Shown here: one piece after another, positions 24,900-34,425 of the stretch | How the letters are laid out: every line of letters starts with the position of its first letter | Numbering within the stretch: position 1 is the first letter of the stretch | NCBI GenBank assembly: GCA_023399055.1 | Contig: JAEWQV010000016.1 | Span: 248,001 to 312,000, forward strand | Direction of reading: 5' to 3' | Length of the DNA stretch: 64,000 nucleotides | Source: Bacillota bacterium | GTDB taxonomy: Bacteria; Bacillota; Clostridia; Lachnospirales; Lachnospiraceae | Program-made: the position numbers and the translations under genes | Notes under the pieces: generated by a model | What the model was told of the DNA's origin: nothing | The model's input: the letters and a program-made list of their open reading frames with translations, nothing else | The model's database searches: none

Positions 24900-26454
24900 T
24901 TGGGAAAAGGAGTTTTGCTCACATTAGATCAGCCATTTTCATCTGATCTATTCAGATGGGTTTTTCAAATCTTTATGTTAGAGATGGCAATAATTGGATT
25001 AATGTTGATGCTGGAAATATTAGGTACGCCAGCAAAAAGTAAGGAAATCGAAAATGAATTATCTGAGATCGAATTTACAGATAAGAAAGGATGTCCACCT
25101 ACATTGATATCTAAAACAAGAGATAAAAATGGATGGGTGTACGAATTTTATTCACCGAGATTACCACTATATCAATATGAAAATCATTCAGAAGATATTG
25201 AGAACGCTTTAGATATCAAAATAATATCTATAGAATTTGGAAAAAGTATACGACATGTGATAATTAAGGCGATAGATTATGCAAGAAAACCGCTGGAGAC
25301 AATTATGTGGAATGATACATATTTTAGTCCAAGCGATTTCATTTTAAAACTTGGTGAGAGCTATTTCGGAGACGAGAGTTTTGATCTATCGGTAACACCA
25401 CACGTTTTGATTGGAGGTGGATCGGGATCGGGAAAAAGTAAATTACTGAAACTTGTACTGATGCAGTGTATTAAAAAGGGAGCTGTGATTTATTTAGCTG
25501 ATTTTAAGGGTGGAGTTGACTATCCTAAGATATGGCATGACAAGTGTTTCATCATAGTAGAGGCGGATATTAGAAGATTTTATAATTATCTGATAGACGA
25601 AAAGTGCTTGAAAATTGCAACAGTAGATAATGTTCATACAGTTTTGCATCAGGTTCTGGATATAGCTGTTGAAGATGGGTATCTTCGGAATAACATTGGT
25701 GATAATGCACTCAAAGAATTAAAACAGACTAGAAACCTTTTCACAGAAAAGAGAAAAGCACTTACTGTTGCAGAACAGGATATATTTCTTGATTTTCTTG
25801 CTACGAGCAATATGTATAAGCATTGGTATCCAATCTTTGCTTTGATGTTGGGAACAGGTCTTAGAGTTGGTGAAGCTACCGGACTTCGTTGGGATGATGT
25901 TGATTTTGAGATAACAATATTAGTGTGAATCGTACCCTAGTGTATTATAATCATGCAGAAGATGGTTGTTATTTCGGAGTGAATACGCCAAAGACAAGAG
26001 CCGGGGAGAGAACAGTTCCTATGATCGAGAGTGTAAAAGAAGCTCTCTTGAAGGAGAAAGAATACCAGAGATTAGCAGGCATTAAATGTACTGCAAGAGT
26101 TGATGGATTTACTGATTTTATTTTTGTGAATCGTTTTGGAAACACACAGCATCAGGGAACACTTAACAAGGCACTCCGTAGGATCATTAGAGATTGCAAT
26201 CAGGAAGTAATAGATAAGGCAAAGGATAATGAGAATGTGATACTGCTTCCTAGATTTAGCTGTCATACTTTGAGACATACATTCACTACTCGCCTATGTG
26301 AATCAGGAATCAATATTAAGGTAATACAAACCGTTTTAGGACATTCAGATATCAGCACAACACTTGATATATATATGCAGATGTTACTAAGGATTTGAAG
26401 AAAGCAGAAATGCAGACTTTTGAGGATTTCATGAACAAGAAAAAAGCTACTTAA
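24900..26454 (+). pseudogene. FtsK/TcpA-tyrosine integrase chimera with two frameshifts
   Basis: The first ~225 residues are the front of an FtsK-like conjugation coupling protein: a hydrophobic segment FQIFMLEMAIIGLMLMLEIL, Walker A GGGSGSGKSK at about 170, and YLADFKGGVDYPKIWHDKC. At about 25560-25575 the frame passes directly into the middle of a Tn916-type integrase (IRRFYNYLIDEKCLKIATVD), keeping the Arg region GTGLRVGEATGLRW. A one-base loss near 25910 breaks the frame. The next segment, from about 25925, keeps HTLRHTFTTRL. An extra AT in the (AT)n run at 26367-26376 breaks it again before the catalytic-Tyr region IYADVTKDL; the end is TAA 26452-26454. This is a deletion scar of an ICE. 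Confidence 0.85.
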
Positions 26455-26459
26455 ATGAC

Positions 26460-26489
26460 TTACGCCCACCCTACACCCAACTTACGCCC
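26460..26489 (+). other. Integrase arm-type repeats, right end
   Basis: TTACGCCC (26460), CTACACCC (26471) and TTACGCCC (26482) repeat every 11 bp, 5 nt after the integrase remnant, and match the pair at 21175-21193. Confidence 0.65.
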
Positions 26490-26604
26490 GTTTTGGGATA
26501 ACCTATAAGAAGTAGTGAAAATATAGGTCAAAAAGGGATATGATGGAGCAAGCAATGAAGGCATCTGAGAGTATATGAAAACCGATAAAAGAGAAGGGAT
26601 GGGC

Positions 26605-26634
26605 TTCCCGACGATGAAGAGCTTGGAGAAGTAA
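26605..26634 (+). other. attR-type repeat: detached lysS 3' end
   Basis: It reads TTCCCGACGATGAAGAGC, then TTGGAGAAGTAA, encoding FPTMKSLEK-stop, the exact C-terminus of LysS with other synonymous codons. A true lysS-type terminator follows. It probably is the original chromosomal end of lysS. Confidence 0.85.
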
Positions 26635-26671
26635 GATAGATAAATTATAAAATTTAAGATGTTGCAACTAT

Positions 26672-26712
26672 GAACACTTTTCAAAGAAATTTTTGAAAGG
26701 TGTTCTTTTTTT
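26672..26712 (+). terminator. Terminator, probably the ancestral lysS terminator
   Basis: GAACACTTTTCAAA pairs with TTTGAAAGGTGTTC, followed by seven T. It lies 38 nt after the detached lysS stop codon. Confidence 0.88.
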
Positions 26713-27216
26713 GCGCTGAAATCAATCTATATTAATTACGTTCATATTAATGGGAGAACATCATCATGCATGAGTGAGTTTATAATGGAAAAGACTTAAA
26801 TTATGGACGTCATCTCTCTGTTTCTCTGTTAATTTTACTTTTATCGACTAAACTGAAAGGTAAAATATTGAAAAAATTACAATAAAATGTTATTATCCTA
26901 TTATAGATAATGTCGTCAATTTACCCTGTACTTGTTTATTAAGAGGTATCAAGTACGGAATATAAGGGAAAGGAGACTACATAACAGCATTAATAACGAA
27001 TGAAATATATACTTAAATATTGAGTGTAAATATGTTCCCTGTTAATGACTTGAAAAACAATAACGTTGAACCAAAACCAGTCTATGAATTTGAATTACAT
27101 ATCGGGGTTTATGTGGATTGCGAGATTGGGACGAATTATGTTGCCGGAATATATGTATGTGAAAAAACGTAGTAATAAAATAGTCGTGATAAATCCTACT
27201 TGGGGGGGACTGCATT
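26713..27216. other. Intergenic region, mostly featureless
   Basis: AT-rich spacer between the element and the zinc-ribbon membrane protein gene. Apart from the doubtful 46-codon frame at 27032-27172, no conserved signal was found. Confidence 0.4.
27032..27172 (+). CDS. Doubtful small ORF (46 aa)
   Basis: ATG 27032 to TAG 27170-27172, product starting MFPVNDLKNNNVEPKPVYEF and ending IYVCEKT. It lacks a good ribosome binding site. The composition is protein-like, with alternating hydrophobic residues in its second half, so it may be a real small protein or a relic of a larger gene. Confidence 0.2.
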   Translation: MFPVNDLKNNNVEPKPVYEFELHIGVYVDCEIGTNYVAGIYVCEKT

Positions 27217-28902
27217 ATGAAATTTAAATGTTATTGGTGCGAAAAAAGTAGCATTTCTAATGATGGGCTTATAATGTCAAATAATAGTGAGATTGGTTTG
27301 TGTAGTAATTGTAGGTTGAAATTTAGTAATAAAGATGAATTCTCTGGTTCTGACATATACAAATTTTTTACTGATGGAAAAGAGATGGCCAAACAATATG
27401 ATATGGATGATGTAAAAGAGCTGTTTTCATATCTGGATTATAACGATGAAATACTTAGCAAGAGGTTTCAAGTAACGAATACCTTTCAATTTGAAGAAAC
27501 TATTCAAGTGGATACTGAACATGGAATTTTTACTGCAAATCCTTATAAGGAGAAATTTATCACTAAATCAATTGATAATCCTAAGCCATTATATTTGGAA
27601 TTTAAAAATATAGAATCAGTTGGAATATATAGAGGTTATGAATATAAGGATGATCCTCATATTATTCAAAACACCTTAAGAGGAATTATTAATGTTGCAG
27701 GATTTTTAACATTAGGCTTGCTGGAAATGGTTGACTTCGTCCTGCATGATCCGGATGACCCGTTTTATGAGTATACTGATTCGAGGTTGGAGGATTACCA
27801 TGGTATAGTAGACATGAAAGAGGTAACCGATAAAGTGGAAAGTATTGGATACTGGGTATATATCAAGATGAAGGACCCATTATTTGATGGAGTAATCCAG
27901 TTGAATCCTGGTTATACCAGCACAGAGAAAAGGGATGCAAAAAAACTTGATGAGGTAATAGCATTTTATTATAAATTCTGTGAGATGTATTATCGATTCG
28001 CAACTCATAAATTGAGGGAACCTGAACCTAATATACAGAAAGATCGAAAAGCTTTTGTTAAGCTAAACCTTTCTGAAAAAAGTAATGATTTAAACAACCT
28101 GGATAATAGAATTAATATTCTACATAATTCTTTGAATATAGCAGCAAACGTTCGGGAGTTCAATGATATTAGGGATAAAAGACAATCTCACCACCAGCTT
28201 TTTTCTATATATGAGAGATTAATATCACCATTAAAGAAGTTTGAAGGAATCACTGAAAAAATGTATGACATAAAAAAAGAAATCTCTATATTGAGGGATA
28301 AGAAGGAGGTGGATTCAGGCGTAGGAATTGGATGGGCATTGATCGTATTTGTTGTTATTTTTATTGTGCAATGGTTTGTTAAACCTATTGGTGATATTGC
28401 TGAAATGCTGGAATATGCTTTGGTTTCACCAATGATTGAAGGCATTTCTGAATGGTTTTTTCTTATACGAATACCATTATTTCTTTTGCTATTAGTTGTG
28501 GGGATTTGTATTGCACCACTTGTATTTGCAATAGCCATGGGCGTACTATGGAGCATATATTTCTACTGCTTTAAACGAGAAATCATGTTTAATAAAAATA
28601 CTAGAAGAGCAGACAAAATGCAGGAGGAATATAACCAATTATCAGCACAGCGCGACCAAATGAATCAAGATATTAAGAATCAGCTTGTATACGTTCCACA
28701 GCAATATAGATATTCGCAGGCTCTTGAATACTTTGCAGATCAATATAATAGGTCAAGAGTTGCAACACTTTATGAAGCAATTGATATGTATGTACATGAT
28801 GAACGAGAAATAGAGAGACGAAAATATGCAAAGCTGATAATAGAAAGTGTTATTGATTACTTCTCATTTATTCCTGAACAGCTAGATGGGATTAGACGGT
28901 AA
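27217..28902 (+). CDS. Zinc-ribbon, coiled-coil membrane protein of unknown function
   Basis: The 561-residue product starts at ATG 27217 after GGGGGGG. The N-terminus has two CxxC pairs, CYWCEK and CSNCRL, as in a small zinc ribbon (about 4-30). A beta-rich central part (about 85-250) follows, then a helical, coiled-coil-prone stretch (about 270-365). Two or three membrane segments lie at about 368-455 (WALIVFVVIFIVQWFV, then FLIRIPLFLLLLVVGICIA). The C-terminal ~100 residues are charged and helical, probably cytoplasmic. I do not recognise a named family. It stands alone with its own terminator, right of the integrated element. Confidence 0.65.
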   Translation: MKFKCYWCEKSSISNDGLIMSNNSEIGLCSNCRLKFSNKDEFSGSDIYKFFTDGKEMAKQYDMDDVKELFSYLDYNDEILSKRFQVTNTFQFEETIQVDTEHGIFTANPYKEKFITKSIDNPKPLYLEFKNIESVGIYRGYEYKDDPHIIQNTLRGIINVAGFLTLGLLEMVDFVLHDPDDPFYEYTDSRLEDYHGIVDMKEVTDKVESIGYWVYIKMKDPLFDGVIQLNPGYTSTEKRDAKKLDEVIAFYYKFCEMYYRFATHKLREPEPNIQKDRKAFVKLNLSEKSNDLNNLDNRINILHNSLNIAANVREFNDIRDKRQSHHQLFSIYERLISPLKKFEGITEKMYDIKKEISILRDKKEVDSGVGIGWALIVFVVIFIVQWFVKPIGDIAEMLEYALVSPMIEGISEWFFLIRIPLFLLLLVVGICIAPLVFAIAMGVLWSIYFYCFKREIMFNKNTRRADKMQEEYNQLSAQRDQMNQDIKNQLVYVPQQYRYSQALEYFADQYNRSRVATLYEAIDMYVHDEREIERRKYAKLIIESVIDYFSFIPEQLDGIRR

Positions 28903-29015
28903 GTGATAAATAGTATCCCATATTATCAGTTATTAGAAACTTCAGCTTAGATATCTTTTTGTTTGGTGCATCTGGTGCACGTTTCTAAGGGGAGTAGGTT
29001 TGAAGCAAAAATAGT

Positions 29016-29062
29016 AAAGCATCAAGCTGGACAATAATAGGGTCTGGCTTGATGCTTTTTTT
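29016..29062. terminator. Terminator between convergent genes
   Basis: AAAGCATCAAGC and GCTTGATGCTTT form a 12-bp stem followed by further T on the plus strand. The matching A-run on the left makes it usable in both directions. Confidence 0.88.
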
Positions 29063-29083
29063 GATAAAAAGGACTGTAAAGTT

Positions 29084-30878
29084 TTACACCTGATAATTCA
29101 CTGCCTGTGACCGGAACAGTTTGTAATACATGCTGTCTTCTTTCTCCATTAATTTAGTATGGCTGTCAAAGTCTGTGATATGACCTCCGTCCAAGACTAG
29201 CACCTTATCACAAAATACGCTGCTGGACATGCGATGGGAGATATAAATAGCTGTTTTATCACCCACCAGCTGATTAAAGTTCTCATAGATCTCCGCTTCT
29301 GCTAATGGGTCAAGGGCACTGGTGGGTTCATCCAGTATGATGAGAGAAGCTTCTTTATAAAGGGCTCTGGCAATGGCTACCTTCTGACTCTGACCGCCGG
29401 ACATCTCTATCCCTTCCTGATCATAGACTTTTGCCGAATAAAGTATCCATTCCTTTTGGCAACTCAGCTATTTTTTCTTTTAACCCAACCTGAGTCAGCA
29501 ATTCATTGACCTTGGTGCGGTATTTTTCGCCCTCTACCTGTTCTTCTCCACCTCTGACATTTTCAAAGATGGAGAAGGCAAATAGCTTAAAGTCTTGGAA
29601 GACCGCTGCTAACCCGTTCATGTAGCTGGAGAATTCATATTCATAAATATCATGACCGTTCACATAGATGGTTCCGCTAGTAGGTTTATATAATCTGCAC
29701 AGAAGTTTTACGATTGTTGACTTACCGGCTCCGTTTAAGCCTACTATTGAAATTTTTTCACCTTTTTTGATTTCAAAGGAGATATTCTTAAGTACCATAT
29801 GTTCCGTCTTTGGGTAATGGAAGCTGATATTTTCAAAACGCAGAGATTCCACTTTTCCTTCAAAGGGCAAACTACCTTCCTTTTTCTCTTCATCAGGCAG
29901 TGACATAAATTCCATAAAGGGCTGCAGGTATCCCAGCATCTGGATTACCGTCATAATGTTTTTACCCAAATTAGTGGCAGCTGTGGTAAAGTTAATGGCT
30001 GCTGATACATACATGGTAAAGGCACCAATTCCGATTCTGCCCCCAAAGGTATTTGAGATTACTCTTATTCCTACGTAACCATAGGCAATGGCAGCCTGCA
30101 AGTCGTTGATGATACCGGTAAATCCAAGGAAGATACCCTGCTTTCTCTGAAAGGTTTTGGACCAGTCGTAAATCTTCCCGTTAAACTCCATAACCCTGTC
30201 GGTAAGCATTTTGTTCATATTATAAATTCTAATATCCTTTTGAAGCTTATCCATAAAGCAAAGCTGCATATAATATCCATATCTTCGATTGACAGGAATA
30301 AGCTCCTGATAGAATTTCAATTGATATTTGGAAAAGAAATTCTGCATAATCACAGATATCGCAATTGTTGCCACCAAGAGCAGTACAAACAGAGGGCTTA
30401 AGGTGAACATAACTGCCAGGAGTCCGACTATTGTAACGGTGTTCTTAAGTACATCGGTAAAACTTCGAATCATATTTTCAAGTGCACCCATGGTACGGCA
30501 GGCAAAGACTGCTCGTTCCTTTAAATCCAGGTAATAGGGATCCTCCAGACAGGCGAACTCCACTTTCATGATTTTATCCGCCATGGACTGATTAAGTTTT
30601 TCTTTCATATAGATATTACGGACTTCCAGTATTCGCTTCATAACTTTATTCAGCAGGAAAAAGAGCACATTGGACACAACAATCAGTAATCCATAGCGTA
30701 TCAGCTGATCGCTGTCCCTTCCGCCCACCAGCTCATCTACCAGGAATTTTGGAAGTATAACATTGATTAAGATTTGTCCGGTTTCCGTTAAGGATTGTAA
30801 TAGCAGCAGAAAAATATAGGAAGGTGATATCTCAAAGCAAACACTGATAAATTTCTTCAGAGTCTTCACATTATTCAC
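29084..30878 (-). pseudogene. ABC transporter (permease-ATPase), frameshifted before the signature motif
   Basis: It starts at GTG 30878, overlapping the end of the upstream ABC gene. Six-helix exporter-type membrane domain (about 1-320), then the ATPase domain with Walker A GLNGAGKSTIVKLL. At 29429-29432 a run of four A (minus strand) has one base too many. The first frame stops after LFGKSL, while the next frame continues with VYDQEGIEMSGGQSQKVAIA, Walker B LIILDEPTSALD and the H-loop YISHRMSS to 29084. Repaired, the protein would be about 598 residues, matching its 607-residue partner. Without the signature and Walker B the nucleotide-binding domain cannot work. Confidence 0.85.
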
Positions 30879-32694
30879 TTACAGCCACCTCCTCATTATA
30901 ATATTTGCCCTGTATCATAAACATATTGTAGTACTCGCCTTTTTCTTCCATGAGTTCCTCATGGTTACCATATTCCTTCAGACCGTCCCCGTCAAAGAGG
31001 GCAATTTTATCACAGAATTTTGTACTGGCAAGTCTGTGGGAAATGTATACTGCTGTTTTTCCTTTTACCAGGTCGCTGAAGTTCTCATAAATTTCAGCTT
31101 CTGCCAAAGCATCCAGCGCTGCAGTGGGCTCATCCATAATTACCATTCTGGCATTCTTATATAAGGCTCTTGCAATGGCTAATTTCTGACTCTCTCCGCC
31201 GGAGAATTCTACACCGTCTTCTTCAATTACTTTTAACATTGTCTGTTCAATGCCTTTTGGCAGACTGTCAATTTTCTTCTTAAGACCTACTTTTTCAAGA
31301 ACCTTAAGGACGCTCTTTTCATTCCCCTCCAAGGAGGAGCAGGAGACATTTTCCTTTACTGTATATGCCAATACGTTAACATCCTGAAAGACAGCAGAGA
31401 ACATAGCATATAAATCCTTTTTATTAAATTCGGAGATAGGGATTCCATTAATTCTAATCTCACCTTCTGTTACTGGGAATAATCCGGTCATAAGCTTTAC
31501 AAGGGTTGTTTTACCGGCTCCGTTGATACCTACAATCGCTAATTTTTCCCCTTTATGAATGGTAAAATTAAGATTCTTGAAGATAAACTTTTCGGTTCCC
31601 GGATAGCAAAAGCTTACGTTGTCAAAGACAACTTCAAGGGTATCCCCTTCTGAAAGCCATTTAGCACTATCAGACTTATTATCTTTTAATTTATCGCCCA
31701 TGTCTTTGTCCAGAAAATTATAAAAATCGTGTACATACTGACCTTCATTGAGAATAAAAGTCAATTGCTCCGATACCTGGTTTAGCATAAGTGTAAGCGA
31801 AGTAACTGCTGTCAGGTACATGGAGAAGTCAGCTATGGGCATGCCGTTTGCAGTCTTATAAATCAATATGGCATAGGTAAGTCCGTTACTGATTAGAAAA
31901 GTCAGTACTTCCAGTAATCCCAGAGAAAATTCTCTGTTTTTAATACTCTTTTGAATGTTTAAGAAGCCTTTGATTTCCTTGTTATAGTTTTCATTTACTC
32001 TGTTCTGGAATCGATACAGTCTGATGTCCTTACCATAACCAAAATCGTGAGTGGTATTATAATAATACTGCATCCGTCTTTCCGCATGTGCTACATCTTC
32101 TTTTCTGCGATAATTATACTTATGTACACTTCTTTTTACCCAGATACCAATAGCAATGTTGAGCAGTAAGCCAAGAAGAAGGAAGACATTTAATCTTCCG
32201 ATAAAGATTAACAGTCCCAAGGAGGTGAAAGCTACCGGGCCTATTTCAAATAATTTATGATAGACACCTTCTACACCGTTATTATTCGTACTGTTGGCTT
32301 GTAATGCCCTTTCATTCTTTTCGAAAAAAGTGGCGTCCTCCATATGCTGATAATCGATACTAACCAGCTTATCAAAGGTATCTCTTAAGTAATCGAGCCT
32401 TAAATAAGTGATTGCCGGATAAGCAACTGAATTGATAAAAGTTCTTACAAAGCCAAAGACTGCCATCAAGCCAAGAAAAATTAATACAATTCGTAGAATA
32501 CCCTCGATATTTCCTGTTGCCCCTGTTACTTCCGACAGGAGATATTTAGGAAGCAGTACTGCAAGAAAGGGATAGATTCCTCCAGCCAAGGTATATATAA
32601 TAAAAAAGAGATAAATTTTTTTATCCTGTGCAGTAACATTAGCTAACATTCTTTTAAGGGTACTGCCAACCGGATATTTTAAATTCTTAGCCAT
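30871..32694 (-). CDS. ABC exporter, fused membrane and ATPase domains
   Basis: The 607-residue product starts at ATG 32694. The N-terminal transmembrane domain spans about 1-330, with helices such as IYLFFIIYTLAGGIYPFLAV. The ATPase domain has Walker A GINGAGKTTLVKLM, signature FSGGESQKLAIARAL, Walker B MVIMDEPTAALD and H-loop YISHRLAS, all intact. With the following, now broken, ABC gene it would form a heterodimeric exporter of drugs, lipids or peptides. It overlaps the ArsR gene stop by one base (translational coupling), so its expression is tied to that regulator. Confidence 0.9.
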   Translation of the reverse strand: MAKNLKYPVGSTLKRMLANVTAQDKKIYLFFIIYTLAGGIYPFLAVLLPKYLLSEVTGATGNIEGILRIVLIFLGLMAVFGFVRTFINSVAYPAITYLRLDYLRDTFDKLVSIDYQHMEDATFFEKNERALQANSTNNNGVEGVYHKLFEIGPVAFTSLGLLIFIGRLNVFLLLGLLLNIAIGIWVKRSVHKYNYRRKEDVAHAERRMQYYYNTTHDFGYGKDIRLYRFQNRVNENYNKEIKGFLNIQKSIKNREFSLGLLEVLTFLISNGLTYAILIYKTANGMPIADFSMYLTAVTSLTLMLNQVSEQLTFILNEGQYVHDFYNFLDKDMGDKLKDNKSDSAKWLSEGDTLEVVFDNVSFCYPGTEKFIFKNLNFTIHKGEKLAIVGINGAGKTTLVKLMTGLFPVTEGEIRINGIPISEFNKKDLYAMFSAVFQDVNVLAYTVKENVSCSSLEGNEKSVLKVLEKVGLKKKIDSLPKGIEQTMLKVIEEDGVEFSGGESQKLAIARALYKNARMVIMDEPTAALDALAEAEIYENFSDLVKGKTAVYISHRLASTKFCDKIALFDGDGLKEYGNHEELMEEKGEYYNMFMIQGKYYNEEVAVSE

Positions 32695-33800
32695 TACACC
32701 TCTTCTCCTTTCCGGTCCCCAGTGATTGCCTCAAGCCCCAGCTGTTTTACTGCTTCTGCAACCTCATCGAATTTATAGGGATTGATTTCATAGAAGATTT
32801 TCTTGGCTTTTTCAACGTCTACCGTCACACACACAAAGCCTTCCTGGAGCAGTAGATTAATATGATGGGATACAGTTGCCGGTGTCAGTCCGACATCATC
32901 CGCAATTTCCTGAATGTACATTTTCTTACCTGTCAGCATATGAACGATTTTAAGTCTGGTTGCATCACCCAGAGTTTTTAAAGCGCTAAGAAGCTTGGAA
33001 TCGCTTAAGGTATTTTTTTTAAGCTTACTAGAAAGACTGAAGACGTAGATACCAATTTCTGCAATTACAGCCTTCCCTTCCTCGTCTTCCCAATCTACTG
33101 CAAACTGATTATAGGGAAGAATACACAGTTGTAGCACCATTTTGTTACACTTGCCAAATTTGATTAATCCCAATTCCTTAAGATTTGCTTCCAGATAGCT
33201 TTTATCCTGAAAGGTTCTTATTGCTTCCTCATAATCCTTTTGTACTGTTGGATAAAGTTCCTGTAAGATCTTAACCCCTTCTGCAAGAAACTGTTGTACT
33301 CTTGGTAATAATTGATGGCGTTCAGAGTACATTGTTATCATTTTCATTTTAATACTGTCTTCTGTATCTAAATTTTTTAAAAATTCAATTAATTCAGAGA
33401 TATTACTAATCTTAATTTCGTTATATTCACCACTAATTGATTTGGCCCATTTCTCGATTCCGTCTAACATGATGGAATCTATTTCATTATTGGTCATTCC
33501 TGCATGGAGTTTTTTCTGGCTGGTCAGATTATGAAGCACTGGCCTTGCTCTGTTGTCAACTTCCAGAATGCTGTATTCAAACATCAGCTTTATATCAGGA
33601 TATTCTGCAAAGACCGGCAGGACCTTTTCTATAACCTTATCCTTGAAATTGTAAACATTCTTTAGCATCACAGAAATTTCATTGGGTATGGGGGACTTAT
33701 TAATATCCTTTTCTTTTGTACTAATATGTTCAGTGATACAGTTTACCAGTTCATACTCCCAATTAGGTTCTGGCAGCAATTGATAAGAGATGATTTCCAT
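32694..33800 (-). CDS. Large ArsR-family repressor of the ABC operon
   Basis: The 368-residue product starts at ATG 33800 after GGGAGG. It is much longer than classic ArsR (~100). The winged HTH is C-terminal (about 275-345): LSALKTLGDATRLKIVHML, then EIADDVGLTPATVSHHINLL. The ~270-residue N-terminal part is helical and probably senses a ligand; no cysteine metal site is evident. It is the first gene of the ABC operon and lies next to three TTAGATnnnnATCTAA palindromes, so autoregulation is likely. Confidence 0.85.
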   Translation of the reverse strand: MEIISYQLLPEPNWEYELVNCITEHISTKEKDINKSPIPNEISVMLKNVYNFKDKVIEKVLPVFAEYPDIKLMFEYSILEVDNRARPVLHNLTSQKKLHAGMTNNEIDSIMLDGIEKWAKSISGEYNEIKISNISELIEFLKNLDTEDSIKMKMITMYSERHQLLPRVQQFLAEGVKILQELYPTVQKDYEEAIRTFQDKSYLEANLKELGLIKFGKCNKMVLQLCILPYNQFAVDWEDEEGKAVIAEIGIYVFSLSSKLKKNTLSDSKLLSALKTLGDATRLKIVHMLTGKKMYIQEIADDVGLTPATVSHHINLLLQEGFVCVTVDVEKAKKIFYEINPYKFDEVAEAVKQLGLEAITGDRKGEEV

Positions 33801-33835
33801 TTATTTACCTCCCATTATGTATTTTAGTTTATACC

Positions 33836-33864
33836 AATTTATCACATTATATAATATGTGTCAA
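33836..33864 (-). promoter_or_regulatory. Promoter of the ArsR-ABC operon
   Basis: On the minus strand: TTGACA (33864-33859), a 17-nt spacer, TAAATT (33841-33836), about 35 nt before the regulator's start codon. The proximal operator palindrome ends 5 nt upstream of the -35 box. Confidence 0.8.
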
Positions 33865-33869
33865 TAATG

Positions 33870-33909
33870 TTAGATGAATATCTAATATAATTATTTGATA
33901 TATATCTAA
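33870..33909. promoter_or_regulatory. Tandem ArsR-type operators
   Basis: TTAGAT-GAAT-ATCTAA (33870-33885) and the one-mismatch copy TTTGAT-ATAT-ATCTAA (33894-33909) have centres 24 bp apart. Both sit directly upstream of the ArsR promoter. Confidence 0.75.
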
Positions 33910-34425
33910 TATTATTGAAAAAGTTATTATTCAATACTAAAGGTACTATAGTTTAATAGTTAAAATTGTTTTGTTTAAAGTGTTATGCAAACACATTATA
34001 CCGGCAGTATATATTAGGATTGTAATCTAAGACTTAATTTATATTAGATAATGATCTAATATAATAATTGATTGTATGATTCGGCATCAAAAGCCTGACC
34101 TTAAAGAAGCATGTATTTGTATATAGAACGAAATATTCCAATACCTATGGAGAATAAAGCTGAATTAAATATATCGAGTTTACTTTAAAATTAATCGAGG
34201 ATATAATTATGAAAAATAAGAGCACATTGCACAAGGGATTTCAATTTTAAAGGTAATTATGCAGAAAAAGAGGAATAGATATTTACAGGAACTTACAACA
34301 TATGCATAATGGGATAATAAAAGATATAACAGCAGTATGAACAAGCGGAAAATTACTGCAGATCATGCATAATTCAAATATAAAAATTATAAATAAATTT
34401 CACTAAGAAGATTACAAGACAGTAT
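33910..34425. other. Intergenic region between ArsR operators and recQ
   Basis: AT-rich. It contains the distal operator and a 13-codon frame at about 34210 (MKNKSTLHKGFQF) with a GAGGA site upstream, too short to judge. No other feature was seen. Confidence 0.35.
34044..34059. promoter_or_regulatory. Distal ArsR-type operator
   Basis: TTAGAT-AATG-ATCTAA, a perfect copy of the palindrome, about 140 bp upstream of the other two. It may allow looping, or control a rightward transcript toward recQ. Confidence 0.65.

Larger units (their letters stand above)
21103..26634 (+). mobile_element. Decayed integrative element inserted in lysS, with defence-like cargo
   Basis: About 5.5 kb is bounded by duplicated lysS 3' ends. 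Just inside each boundary lie 11-bp-phased TTACRCCC repeats that look like integrase arm sites. Contents in order: AIPR-family gene, small Xre regulator, nuclease-like/helicase gene, a truncated leftward frame, and a fused remnant of an FtsK/TcpA coupling protein and a Tn916-type tyrosine integrase. The transfer region is missing and the integrase is dead, so the element is fixed in place, while the AIPR and helicase genes remain open along their full length. This suggests the cargo is kept by selection. Confidence 0.8.

Noticed and set aside
29429..29432. Programmed frameshift in the ABC transporter gene
   Set aside because: A +1 shift would be needed on a short AAAA run, with no rare codon or stop arrangement of a known +1 site; a mutation or read error is simpler.
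34210..34251. 13-codon peptide gene MKNKSTLHKGFQF upstream of recQ
   Set aside because: It has a fair ribosome binding site but no processing motif, conserved pattern or terminator; frames this short are expected by chance.
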